A DNA stretch of 64,000 nt from Enterobacter sp. C2 (lineage in GTDB: Bacteria; Pseudomonadota; Gammaproteobacteria; Enterobacterales; Enterobacteriaceae). Location: contig NZ_CP082269.1 of NCBI RefSeq assembly GCF_019880405.1, forward strand, positions 2,294,001 to 2,358,000, written 5' to 3'. This document shows, in pieces, positions 1 through 8,189 of this stretch; the stretch's first letter is position 1, and every line of letters begins with the position of its first letter. A program made the translations under genes and the position numbers. The notes below the pieces were generated by a model, which did not search any database, was not told the DNA's origin, and saw nothing but the letters and a program-made list of their open reading frames with translations.

Positions 1-563
1 TCCATCACGGCGTTGTAGGTCTCTTTGCGCGCCCAGTCGCGCTGCCACTCCAGCAGAACCTGCTGCCAGGTCACCGGGATCACGCCTGCCTGGATCATGC
101 GCTGCATCGCGAAGTCGTGCGCCTCTTTAGAGGTGCCGCCGGAGGCGTCAGCCACCATATAAATTTCGTATCCCCCTTCCAGCATGGCGCAGAGGGCGAA
201 GGTGTTGTTGCACACTTCGGTCCACAGACCCGCTACCACTACCTTCTTCTTGCCGTTCTTCGCCAGCGCGTCACGCACCTTCTGGTCATCCCAAGAGTTC
301 ATGGAGGTACGCTCAAGAATGTCGTGCTCAGGGAAGACGTCCAGCAGCTCCGGGAAGGTGTTACCCGAGAAGCTTTCGGTTTCAACGGTGGTGATGGTGG
401 TAGGAATGTTGAAGACCTTAGCCGCTTTTGCCAGGCCAACCACGTTGTTCTTCAGTACCTGACGGTCGATAGATTGCACACCGAAGGCCATCTGCGGCTG
501 CTGATCGATAAAGATCATCTGGCAATTTTCCGGGGTCAGTACTTCAAGCTTAGAGTTGGTCAT
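1..563 (-). CDS. Isochorismatase-family cysteine hydrolase (3' end outside window)
   Basis: The gene runs off the left edge; about 187 residues are visible. The protein has the isochorismatase/nicotinamidase fold: an N-terminal FIDQQ with the catalytic Asp, a central conserved K/D region, and WTEVCNNT carrying the nucleophilic Cys. It resembles E. coli YcaC at family level only, so no symbol is given. I chose the ATG at 561-563 because GGAAA sits 6 nt upstream; an in-frame ATG at 573-575 has no clear ribosome site. It is divergent from the amidohydrolase operon, and such hydrolases often sit beside YtcJ-type amidohydrolases. Family is well supported; substrate is unknown. Confidence 0.85.
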   Translation of the reverse strand, partial: MTNSKLEVLTPENCQMIFIDQQPQMAFGVQSIDRQVLKNNVVGLAKAAKVFNIPTTITTVETESFSGNTFPELLDVFPEHDILERTSMNSWDDQKVRDALAKNGKKKVVVAGLWTEVCNNTFALCAMLEGGYEIYMVADASGGTSKEAHDFAMQRMIQAGVIPVTWQQVLLEWQRDWARKETYNAVM

Positions 564-775
564 GTGAGTTTCCATTGTCGTTTATGTTGGAACAGATTGT
601 TATCGACACGGATAGTAAAACCCCTGAACCGGCATAACTATTATCTCTGTGTATAACTATACCTTCGTATAGGTATACCTTCGTATAACTAGACGCCCGA
701 TCCCCCTGCTGAAGATAATCCCATCACTTTATAGTCCGGCGCATCAGGCTTCGGACGCTTCAGCAGGAGAACCCA

Positions 776-2650
776 ATGGTCTCGCTCGGCAAGGCAGAAC
801 TCATTTTACTCAACGGTAAATTTCATACGGTAGACAGGGAAAACCCGGTTGCCGATGCGGTGGCTATTCGCGACGGCAAGTTTCTGGAGGTTGGCACGGC
901 GGCAGAGGTGATGCAGCACCAGGCGGAAGGCACCCGCGTCATCGATCTCAAAGGCAGCACCGCGATCCCAGGCCTCAACGACTCCCACCTGCACCTGATC
1001 CGCGGCGGTCTGAACTACAACCTCGAACTGCGCTGGGAAGGCGTGCCGTCGCTGGCGGACGCGCTGCGTATGCTGAAAGAGCAGGCGCTGCGCACTCCTT
1101 CTCCGCAGTGGGTGCGCGTAGTCGGCGGCTGGTCAGAGTTTCAGTTTGCCGAGCGCCGGATGCCCACCCTGGATGAGATCAACGAGGCCGCACCGGATAC
1201 GCCAGTATTTATTCTGCACCTCTATGACCGCGCCCTGCTCAACCGCGCCGCGCTGAAGGTGGTGGGCTACACTAAAGATACCCCGAACCCGCCGGGCGGC
1301 GAGATCCAGCGCGACGGCAACGGCAATCCCACCGGGATGCTAATTGCCCGCCCGAACGCCATGATCCTCTACGCTACCCTGGCAAAAGGACCGAAGCTGC
1401 CGCTGGAGCAGCAGGTCAACTCCACCCGCCAGTTTATGCGCGAGCTGAACCGCCTGGGCCTGACCAGCGCCATCGACGCCGGCGGCGGCTTCCAGAACTA
1501 CCCGGAAGATTATGAGGTGATCGCCGAGCTGCATGCCAAAGAGCAGATGACCATCCGCATCGCCTATAACCTGTTTACCCAGCGTCCCGGCCATGAGCTG
1601 GAAGATTTTGAGAAGTGGACCGACATGCTGACGCCGGGCCAGGGCAGCGACTTCTTCCGCCACAACGGCGCAGGCGAGATGCTGGTCTTCTCCGCCGCGG
1701 ACTTCGAAGATTTCCTTGAACCGCGCCCGGATCTCGCGCCGGGTATGGAAGACGAGCTGGAGCGCGTCGTCCGTCATCTGGTAGAGCACCGCTGGCCGTT
1801 CCGCCTGCACGCCACCTATAACGAATCCATCAGCCGCATGCTGGATGTGTTCGAGAGAGTGAACCGCGACATTCCCTTCAACGGCCTGCACTGGTTCTTT
1901 GACCATGCCGAAACGGTCACCCAACACAATATCGACCGCATCAAAGCGCTGGGCGGCGGCATTGCGGTACAGCACCGGATGGCCTTCCAGGGCGAATATT
2001 TCGCCGAGCGCTATGGCATGGAGGCAGTGCGCCACACCCCGCCGGTAACGAAGATGCTGGAGACCGGCGTGCCGGTGGGATTGGGTACCGACGCTACCCG
2101 CGTCGCCAGCTACAACCCGTGGACCGCGCTCTACTGGCTGGTCTCTGGCCGCACCGTGGGCGGCATGCAAATGTATGACGTCAACGCGCGCCTCGACCGC
2201 GATACCGCCCTGATGCTCTGGACCCAGGGCAGCGCCTGGTTCTCCAGCGAGCAGGGCAAAAAGGGCCAGATCAAAGTTGGCCAGCTGGCGGATCTCGCCG
2301 TGCTGAGCAAAGACTATTTCCGCGTGCCGGAAGAGGAGATCAAAGGTATTGAATCCGTGCTGACCGTGGTGGATGGCAACATCGTCTACGCCGCAGGGGC
2401 CTTTACCTCGGAAGCTCCGCCGTCGATTCCTGTGCTGCCAGAGTGGTCGCCGGTGGTCAACGTGCCGGGCCACTACCGCAGCGCCCCACCGCAGCAAAAC
2501 CGCGTCGGGCTGATGCCTGCCGTGCACCACTGCAGCGGTCCGTGCGGCGTACACAGCCACCAGCACGACGTGGCGCGCCACTCCTCGGTTCCAGTTTCAG
2601 ACGACAGCGCCTTCTGGGGCGCGCTCGGCTGCAGCTGCTTCGCCTTCTGA
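776..2650 (+). CDS. YtcJ-like metal-dependent amidohydrolase (amidohydrolase family 3)
   Basis: 624 aa. The N-terminus has the beta-sandwich pattern of composite-domain amidohydrolases (LINGKF/TVDRENP-type start, AIRDGKFLEVG), followed by the metal-binding HLH at residues 71-73 after PGLNDS. Later metal ligands are plausible at FRLHATYN, WFFDHAE and GLGTDATR. The C-terminal sandwich returns near residue 500 (GQLADLAVLS). The last ~55 residues, rich in His and Cys (HHCSGPCGVHSHQH), extend beyond the usual family end and may bind metal. It is the first gene of an operon with DoxX and an MFS transporter. Family members hydrolyse cyclic amides or N-acyl compounds; the substrate here is unknown. 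Confidence 0.88.
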   Translation: MVSLGKAELILLNGKFHTVDRENPVADAVAIRDGKFLEVGTAAEVMQHQAEGTRVIDLKGSTAIPGLNDSHLHLIRGGLNYNLELRWEGVPSLADALRMLKEQALRTPSPQWVRVVGGWSEFQFAERRMPTLDEINEAAPDTPVFILHLYDRALLNRAALKVVGYTKDTPNPPGGEIQRDGNGNPTGMLIARPNAMILYATLAKGPKLPLEQQVNSTRQFMRELNRLGLTSAIDAGGGFQNYPEDYEVIAELHAKEQMTIRIAYNLFTQRPGHELEDFEKWTDMLTPGQGSDFFRHNGAGEMLVFSAADFEDFLEPRPDLAPGMEDELERVVRHLVEHRWPFRLHATYNESISRMLDVFERVNRDIPFNGLHWFFDHAETVTQHNIDRIKALGGGIAVQHRMAFQGEYFAERYGMEAVRHTPPVTKMLETGVPVGLGTDATRVASYNPWTALYWLVSGRTVGGMQMYDVNARLDRDTALMLWTQGSAWFSSEQGKKGQIKVGQLADLAVLSKDYFRVPEEEIKGIESVLTVVDGNIVYAAGAFTSEAPPSIPVLPEWSPVVNVPGHYRSAPPQQNRVGLMPAVHHCSGPCGVHSHQHDVARHSSVPVSDDSAFWGALGCSCFAF

Positions 2651-2655
2651 TAACG

Positions 2656-3081
2656 ATGAAAAGCACATTCGCTTTTGCGCCCCGTATTGATGCGGGGCTG
2701 TTCTTCCTGCGCCTCACCGGCTCTCTGCTGCTGCTCTATGTGCACGGTTTGCCAAAGGTGATGCACTTTAGTGAAGAGCTGACGCGGATCGAAGATCCGT
2801 TTGGACTGGGGCCGTGGGCCAGCCTTTTACCGGCTATCTTCGCCGAGGTGGTTTGCCCGCTCCTCATCATTATCGGCGTCGGTACACGGCTGGCCTGCCT
2901 GCCGATTATCGGCGTGCTGCTGGTGGCGATGCTGGTTGTGCACCCTGGCTGGAGCGTAGCGGAGGGCCAGTTTGGCTGGCTGCTGCTGATTATCTTCACC
3001 ACGCTGGCCATCACCGGGCCCGGCAGCTGGCGGCCCTTCACGAGCCGCGTACAGGAGTTTCGCTATGGCGCAGGTAAATGA
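2656..3081 (+). CDS. DoxX-family membrane protein
   Basis: 141 aa from the ATG at 2656, 5 nt after the amidohydrolase stop; the open frame extends upstream, but only inside that gene. There are about four membrane segments (FFLRLTGSLLLLYVHG, the LLPAIFAEVVCPLLII helix, a central hydrophobic stretch, and WLLLIIFTTLAITG), the pattern of the DoxX/DoxD family of inner membrane proteins. Members are linked to quinone or thiol redox chemistry, but no reaction can be read from this sequence. The 3' end overlaps the next gene by 17 nt, so the two are translationally coupled. Confidence 0.85.
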   Translation: MKSTFAFAPRIDAGLFFLRLTGSLLLLYVHGLPKVMHFSEELTRIEDPFGLGPWASLLPAIFAEVVCPLLIIIGVGTRLACLPIIGVLLVAMLVVHPGWSVAEGQFGWLLLIIFTTLAITGPGSWRPFTSRVQEFRYGAGK

Positions 3082-4678
3082 TATCCATGCGGTAACGGCG
3101 CAGCCCGCCGCCGCATCCTCCTGGCAGCCGCTGCGTAACCCCATTTTTCGCATGCTGTGGATAGCAACGGTGGTGTCCAACATCGGTTCATGGATGAACG
3201 ATGTCGGGGTCAACTGGACCATGCTGACGCTGAGCGCGGATCCGCTCTCCGTCGCGATGGTGCAGGCGGCAAGCAGCCTGCCGATGTTTCTCTTCGCCCT
3301 GCCCTCCGGGGTTATGGCAGATATCGTCGATCGGCGGAAGTACCTGCTCTTTTCCCAGGTGTGGGTCTTTATCGCCGCGGCGGGCCTGACCCTGCTGTCG
3401 CTGGCCGGTTACGTAACGCCGACGGTGCTGCTTATCGCCGCCTTCCTGCTGAGCACAGGCGCGGCAATGAGTTCGCCGCCTTTTCAGGCTATCGTGCCGG
3501 ATCTGGTAGAGAAAAATGAGCTGGCCCCGGCTATCGCTCTCAACTCGCTGGGCATCAACATCAGCCGCGCGATTGGCCCGGCGCTGGGCGGGCTGGTGCT
3601 GTCGTTTGCCGGTCCGTGGGTGGTGTTCATGCTGAATGCGCTGTCGGTGCTGGGCGTGGCATGGGTGCTCTATCGCTGGAAAGCGGAGCCCTCTATTCAG
3701 CGCCTGCCGCCGGAGCACTTCTTCCCCGCCGTTCGGGCAGGATTACGCTATGTGCATGCCGCTCCAGTCTTGCGCAACGTACTGGTGCGCACGGTGGCGT
3801 TTTTCCTCTTCGGCAGCGCCGCCTGGGCTCTACTGCCGCTGGTCGCACGACGCGAGCTGGGGCTCGGCCCCGGCGGCTACGGCATTATGCTGGCCTGTAT
3901 TGGTATCGGCGCAATTTTTGGCGCGGTGCTGCTGCCTAGCCTGCGCAAGCGGCTCAACCCGGACCGCCTGATGGTGCTGACCAGCCTGTTTTATGCCGCC
4001 GCGATGCTGGCCCTGGCCTTTGTCCGCCACTTCTGGCTGCTGAACGCGTTTCTGTTCATCACCGGCTTTGCCTGGATAGCGGTGCTCTCGACGCTCAACA
4101 TGGGTGCGCAGCGCAGCGCGGCAAAATGGGTTAAAGCGCGGGCGCTGGCGGTCTATCTCACGGTATTTTTCGGCTCAATGACCGTAGGCAGCGCCATCTG
4201 GGGTCAACTGGCGTCGCATTTCACCCTCCCCGTCTCGCTCTGCGTGGCAACGGTGGGCATGGTGCTGGCCAGCCTGACCGTACTCCGCTGGCGGCTGGAT
4301 GAGAACCCCGATCTCAACCTGGATCTGCGTGAAGTAGACAGCCTCGCCCAGACGCTGGATGTGTCTCACGAGCGCGGCCCGATCATGGTGAGTTATGAGT
4401 ATCAAATTGACGCCGATGACGTGTATGACTTTGTTGTGAGCATTCAGGAGATGCGCCGGGTCCGCCAGCGCGGCGGCGCGCTAAGCTGGTCGGTGTATGA
4501 AGATATTCAGCGACCAGGGATTTTTCTTGAGACCTTTGTTATTGGTACCTGGATCGAGCACCTGCGTCAGCAGGAGCGCCACACGGCCAACGATCTGCTC
4601 ATCCAAAGCAAAGTCTATGCTTTTCATCGGGGAAGCGAACTTCCAAGGGCTCGCTACCTGATAGCACCCGTTACGTAA
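3065..4678 (+). CDS. MFS transporter with C-terminal ABM-like domain (MFS_3 family)
   Basis: 537 aa. Residues ~20-410 form a 12-helix major-facilitator body of the EntS/MFS_3 type; the loop after helix 2 carries the GVMADIVDRRK signature. The last ~100 residues (from IMVSYEYQIDADDVYDF) are soluble and resemble the antibiotic-biosynthesis-monooxygenase-like tail seen on many MFS_3 proteins. It overlaps the DoxX gene and ends the amidohydrolase operon, so it probably imports a substrate for, or exports a product of, that enzyme. Substrate and direction cannot be told from sequence. Confidence 0.87.
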   Translation: MAQVNDIHAVTAQPAAASSWQPLRNPIFRMLWIATVVSNIGSWMNDVGVNWTMLTLSADPLSVAMVQAASSLPMFLFALPSGVMADIVDRRKYLLFSQVWVFIAAAGLTLLSLAGYVTPTVLLIAAFLLSTGAAMSSPPFQAIVPDLVEKNELAPAIALNSLGINISRAIGPALGGLVLSFAGPWVVFMLNALSVLGVAWVLYRWKAEPSIQRLPPEHFFPAVRAGLRYVHAAPVLRNVLVRTVAFFLFGSAAWALLPLVARRELGLGPGGYGIMLACIGIGAIFGAVLLPSLRKRLNPDRLMVLTSLFYAAAMLALAFVRHFWLLNAFLFITGFAWIAVLSTLNMGAQRSAAKWVKARALAVYLTVFFGSMTVGSAIWGQLASHFTLPVSLCVATVGMVLASLTVLRWRLDENPDLNLDLREVDSLAQTLDVSHERGPIMVSYEYQIDADDVYDFVVSIQEMRRVRQRGGALSWSVYEDIQRPGIFLETFVIGTWIEHLRQQERHTANDLLIQSKVYAFHRGSELPRARYLIAPVT

Positions 4679-4720
4679 GCATCACAACCCAAAACCCGTT
4701 ATTACTACTGAGGATCTGAC

Positions 4721-5542
4721 ATGAGCACAATCAAGACGCAGGATGGCACGCAGATTTATTACAAAGACTGGGGTTCAGGTAAGCCGGTTCTCTTCAGCCA
4801 CGGTTGGCCGCTGGATGCCGACATGTGGGACAGCCAGCTGAACTTCCTGGCCGAGCGTGGCTATCGTGTCATCGCCTTCGATCGCCGTGGCTTTGGCCGC
4901 TCGGATCAGCCGTGGGAAGGCTACAACTACGATACCTTCGCCTCTGACATCAACGACCTGATTACCAGCCTCGATCTGCGTGACGTGACCCTGGTCGGTT
5001 TCTCGATGGGCGGCGGCGACGTGACCCGCTACATCGGCCGTTACGGTAGTGAACGTGTAAAAGCGCTGGTGCTGCTGGGCGCGGTAACGCCTATTTTCGG
5101 CAAAGCCGCCGACTACCCGCAGGGTGTCGATCAGAGCGTATTTGAAGGTATCCGCGACGGGCTACGTAAAGACCGGGCGCAGTTTATCAGCGACTTCTCT
5201 ACCCCGTTCTACGGCACTAACGCCGGGCAGAATGTCTCTGAGGGTGTGCTGACCCAGACGCTGAACATTGCCCTGCTCGCCTCGCTGAAAGGGACTATCG
5301 ACTGCGTAACCGCCTTCGCAGAGACCGATTTCCGCCCGGACGTGGCGAAAGTAGATGTGCCGACGCTGGTGATCCACGGCAGCAACGATCAGGTGGTGCC
5401 GTTCGAAACCACCGGTAAAGTTGCAGCGGAAAGCATCCCCGGTGCGCAGTTGAAGGTGTACGATAACGCGCCGCACGGCTTTGCCGTCACGCATCAGGAT
5501 CAGCTGAACAACGATCTGCTGGCGTTCCTGCAGTCGCTGTAA
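4721..5542 (+). CDS. Alpha/beta hydrolase, non-haem chloroperoxidase/arylesterase type
   Basis: 273 aa, the usual length for cofactor-free haloperoxidase/aryl esterases. The oxyanion-hole HGWP lies near residue 26, the nucleophile elbow GFSMGG has Ser95, the acid is Asp223 in HGSNDQ, and the His is 252 in NAPHGF, giving a complete triad. AGGA-type RBS (GAGGATCTGAC) precedes the ATG. It stands 42 nt after the MFS gene and may share its transcript. Some relatives show bromoperoxidase activity in vitro; the physiological role is usually ester or lactone hydrolysis. Confidence 0.9.
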   Translation: MSTIKTQDGTQIYYKDWGSGKPVLFSHGWPLDADMWDSQLNFLAERGYRVIAFDRRGFGRSDQPWEGYNYDTFASDINDLITSLDLRDVTLVGFSMGGGDVTRYIGRYGSERVKALVLLGAVTPIFGKAADYPQGVDQSVFEGIRDGLRKDRAQFISDFSTPFYGTNAGQNVSEGVLTQTLNIALLASLKGTIDCVTAFAETDFRPDVAKVDVPTLVIHGSNDQVVPFETTGKVAAESIPGAQLKVYDNAPHGFAVTHQDQLNNDLLAFLQSL

Positions 5543-5564
5543 GCAAGAAGAGAACGTCAAGAGA

Positions 5565-5597
5565 GAGGGAGTGCGCGCCTGCGTCTCCCTCGTTTTA
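5565..5597 (+). terminator. Rho-independent terminator after the alpha/beta hydrolase
   Basis: A 7-bp GC-rich stem (GAGGGAG / CTCCCTC) with a 13-nt loop is followed by CGTTTTATT. It lies 23 nt after the hydrolase stop codon on the same strand. Confidence 0.7.
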
Positions 5598-5711
5598 TTG
5601 ATAGCTTATAACAATCGTTCCACAACTCTCACCGAACCGCGATTTTTGATCCATACTTAAGTTAAATATGCATATTTCCTTTTTGCTTTACCCACAATAG
5701 AGGAGGAATTC

Positions 5712-5915
5712 ATGCAGGTAGTGAGTCAAAAGTATGCAGTGTCTTCTGGGGATTTCGATTTCCTGGCCTTCAGTTTTGCCCGGATGCGTTCGCAAGGGCG
5801 ACATCTCTGTACGGAGGCAATAACGGGAAATATGGACGACGATTGTAAAGTGTTGTTCCTGCAACGTTACGACCGTTATCTTGAGCAGATTAAGGAAGAC
5901 GTCGCGACAGCGTAG
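5712..5915 (+). CDS. Small soluble protein of unknown function (67 aa)
   Basis: The ORF is preceded by an almost ideal ribosome site (GAGGAGGAATTC then ATG), which makes it a strong candidate for a real gene. The product is acidic and soluble, with no signal peptide or membrane segment; the middle (FDFLAFSFARMRSQG) and the end (LFLQRYDRYLEQIKED) look helical. I do not recognise the family. It lies alone between two terminator-like hairpins, downstream of an AT-rich promoter-like region at about 5600-5690. A small regulator or stress protein is possible but unsupported. Confidence 0.7.
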   Translation: MQVVSQKYAVSSGDFDFLAFSFARMRSQGRHLCTEAITGNMDDDCKVLFLQRYDRYLEQIKEDVATA

Positions 5916-6043
5916 TCCCCCTGCCGGGTGGGTGATACCACCCAGCACCGATACCTTTTTAACCCCCCGCCATAAAAGCCGCCCCCTCCCTCGCAAAAGA
6001 GGTATATTGGGTCAATAATCAGACCGTTGACGCAATAAGGTTT

Positions 6044-6523
6044 ATGACTATGGATCCCAGAATTGAACAGGCAATCGCCCTTCGCACGGCAGGCGAGTAT
6101 CAACAGAGCCGCGACCTGCTGAGTACGCTGACAACACTTCCCACGCTGAAAGCGGAAGCGCTGCTCAATATCGCCTGGTCATACGACAACCAGGGGCTGG
6201 AAGAGACTGCCGCTGAATATTATCTTGCGGCACTGAACGAAGGACTGGAAGGCGATAACCTGTTTGAAGCCCGGCTCGGCCTCGCCTGCACCTGGCGCTG
6301 TCTGGGGAAGTACGCGCTCGCGAAACAGATTTTCGAGGAGATTATCCGCGACTATCCCGACGCCAGCGAAGCTATCCCCTTCTATGCCCTCTGTCTGCAC
6401 AACCTCGGTGAACACGATCGCGCGATGACGGTGATGCTTGAACTGGTGTCAAACTATCCGCCAACGTTGAGCATTCAGCGTTATGCCAAAGCGTTGACGT
6501 TTTATGCGCAGAATCTCAGTTAG
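6044..6523 (+). CDS. Tetratricopeptide-repeat protein
   Basis: 159 aa, mostly helical, with repeated TPR-like units: AEALLNIAWSYDNQGLEETAAEYYLAAL (residues ~38-66), FEARLGLACTWRCLGKYALAKQIFEE (~75-100) and AIPFYALCLHNLGEHDRAMTVMLEL (~110-135). It resembles the Tetratrico_3 group of small bacterial TPR proteins. AAGG lies 5 nt before the first ATG (6044); a second ATG at 6050 is also possible. It is likely a protein-interaction module; the partner is unknown. It converges on the LysR gene with an 8-nt overlap. Confidence 0.85.
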   Translation: MTMDPRIEQAIALRTAGEYQQSRDLLSTLTTLPTLKAEALLNIAWSYDNQGLEETAAEYYLAALNEGLEGDNLFEARLGLACTWRCLGKYALAKQIFEEIIRDYPDASEAIPFYALCLHNLGEHDRAMTVMLELVSNYPPTLSIQRYAKALTFYAQNLS

Positions 6524-7472
6524 CCTGTGAAGTCAAAGCAGACGTTTTAAGATGTGCATCCCCTTTGCTGCCCAACGCCGTTTCTAAAAATGTAATAAAT
6601 GCCGTGACCTTTGAATTAAGCGCTGAACGCTCATTAACGCAGGCATAAATATTCATAGGTGACGATATAAAGTCGTTCCCCTCATTCAGCAACGATTCGA
6701 ACAGAGGAATAAGCTGGCCGCTGGCAATTAACGGCTGGGCGACAAAGCTGGCCAGACGGGCAATCCCTCCTCCGTTCACAGCGATGTTAGCTATGATATC
6801 GATATCGTCGCTAATGAACCTGGGGTTGAGTTTCGCGCTTATAGATTGCCCCTTCACGATAAATTTCCAGGGAAGAAAACGGCCATCCGTGGGGTAGCGG
6901 AATACCAGACAGGCGTGGTGGCTGAGCTCTTCAGGCGAGAGAGGCGTGCCCGCTCGATCCAGATATGCAGGGGCAGCACAGAATACAAAGGGTAACGAGG
7001 CAATTTTTCGGGCGATCAGCTGATCGTTAAGCTGCGCCTCAATACGGATGCTGACATCAACACCTTCCAGTCGATGGTCAACGTTGCGATCGGTACTCAT
7101 CAGCTCGATATCAATATCGGGAAAAGCGTTATTAAATGCGGGCATTAAAGGAGCAATAACGTATCGACCAAATGCGGCCGTTGTCGCGATGCAGAGCGGC
7201 CCCTGGGGTTTAGCCTCCAGCGCTGCGGAGTGCGACGCGAGTTCAATATCACGAGGAATATGACGAACCTTTTCGAAATAGCGTTTGCCACTCTCGGTTA
7301 ACGTCATACTCCGGGTGGTACGCGATAGCAGACGCACGCCCAAATGCGTCTCCAGTCGGGAAAGGCTCTGGCTCACTGCTGCGGGACTCATACCTTTCAT
7401 TCGTGCTGCAGCGGCAATGCTGCCGTTCTCCACCACGCGGATAAAGTTGCTAATCAGTCCCAGCATATCCAT
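6516..7472 (-). CDS. LysR-family transcriptional regulator
   Basis: 318 aa. The N-terminal winged helix (residues ~5-62: IRVVENGSIAAAARMKGMSPAAVSQSLSRLE) is followed by a LysR substrate-binding domain from ~90. It resembles the CrgA/DhcR-type LysR subgroup next to small transport or redox genes. It is divergent from the DUF2798 gene with 125 nt between starts, the usual arrangement for a LysR regulator and its target. Ligand unknown. Confidence 0.93.
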   Translation of the reverse strand: MDMLGLISNFIRVVENGSIAAAARMKGMSPAAVSQSLSRLETHLGVRLLSRTTRSMTLTESGKRYFEKVRHIPRDIELASHSAALEAKPQGPLCIATTAAFGRYVIAPLMPAFNNAFPDIDIELMSTDRNVDHRLEGVDVSIRIEAQLNDQLIARKIASLPFVFCAAPAYLDRAGTPLSPEELSHHACLVFRYPTDGRFLPWKFIVKGQSISAKLNPRFISDDIDIIANIAVNGGGIARLASFVAQPLIASGQLIPLFESLLNEGNDFISSPMNIYACVNERSALNSKVTAFITFLETALGSKGDAHLKTSALTSQAN

Positions 7473-7597
7473 ATCATTGCCACCACATTCGTAATTTTTA
7501 TTTAATAATGATTAAAGCATGACTGCTCTACCGCCGTCCTGCTTAGATTGATAGCTTATTGGCTGTTTCGCTGGCCTCTGTTAAACAGGATAACGCA

Positions 7598-7861
7598 ATG
7601 ACTAAAGCTATCGCTAAAAATTTCCCACGCATGCGCTTACCAAAGCACGCTTCACCGTACATCTTTGCTTTGTATATGGCGACCATTATGGCATTTCTGA
7701 TGAGTCTGGTGATCACAGTGGCTGAATTTGGCTTCGGGCCACACTATATGGCAAATGTGATGAATGCGTATCAGGTTGCTATGCCAGCGGCTTTTGTTTG
7801 CATCCTCGTTGTGCGTCCGATTGTTATCCGACTGGTAGGCTTAACGGTTCACGGTCACTAA
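7598..7861 (+). CDS. DUF2798-family membrane protein
   Basis: 87 aa from the ATG at 7598 (ACAGGA 7 nt upstream; the frame is open further upstream but has no RBS). Two membrane helices (ALYMATIMAFLMSLVITVAEFG and AMPAAFVCILVVRPIVIRLV) match the DUF2798 pattern. It is divergent from the LysR regulator and immediately followed by a PhzF relic, so it may once have been the first gene of a two-gene LysR-controlled unit. Function unknown. Confidence 0.85.
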   Translation: MTKAIAKNFPRMRLPKHASPYIFALYMATIMAFLMSLVITVAEFGFGPHYMANVMNAYQVAMPAAFVCILVVRPIVIRLVGLTVHGH

Positions 7862-7865
7862 GTGA

Positions 7866-8015
7866 TTTCATGCAATCCTTTCTGGTAGGACAGACATGCT
7901 GGCGCACCAGTGCTCAGAGCGTGGAGGGGATTTGCGCTGCCAGCTCGTGGGCGACCGGGTCCATATTGGTGGTCAGGCAATAACCTATCTGATTGGTAAA
8001 GTGCAGTTACGTTAA
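7866..8015 (+). pseudogene. 3' relic of a PhzF-family (phenazine-biosynthesis-like) isomerase gene
   Basis: A 49-codon open stretch in one frame, with no start codon at its head, reads like a PhzF C-terminus: LAHQCSERGGDLRCQLVGDR, then VHIGGQAITYLIGKVQLR and a stop. Family proteins are about 260-300 aa, so about five-sixths of the gene is gone. The relic begins right after the DUF2798 stop and ends at a good terminator. I infer a deletion that removed the 5' part. Family assignment rests on the pattern alone. Confidence 0.65.
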
Positions 8016-8046
8016 AACGTGCTGGTACGCTTCTTACAAACAGAAA

Positions 8047-8075
8047 AAACCTGCTCAATGGCAGGTTTGTTTTTA
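8047..8075 (+). terminator. Terminator after the DUF2798/PhzF-relic unit
   Basis: The stem AAACCTGC / GCAGGTTT with loop TCAATG is followed by GTTTTTAT on the + strand and preceded by an A-run, so it may work in both directions. It isolates the unit from the iron operon that follows. Confidence 0.8.
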
Positions 8076-8124
8076 TGTTACGAAAGCAACTGTTGTGACC
8101 CACACCACCAATTTTTATCGCATT

Positions 8125-8143
8125 AAAAATAATTTTCATTATC
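8125..8143 (+). promoter_or_regulatory. Probable Fur box upstream of the siderophore-type ABC operon
   Basis: This 19-bp stretch matches the Fur consensus GATAATGATAATCATTATC at 14 of 19 positions, with the right half (TCATTATC) perfect. It lies 46 nt before the binding-protein start, over a likely promoter. This implies iron repression and supports a ferric substrate for the operon. Confidence 0.7.
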
Positions 8144-8189
8144 ATTCAGGGTTGAATATCAAAATATATCCCGCCAGGATCAGGATTTA

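Noticed and set aside
1340-2581. 413-codon open frame on the minus strand
   Set aside because: It lies wholly inside the amidohydrolase gene, has the composition of a GC-rich antisense frame and shows no protein family pattern.
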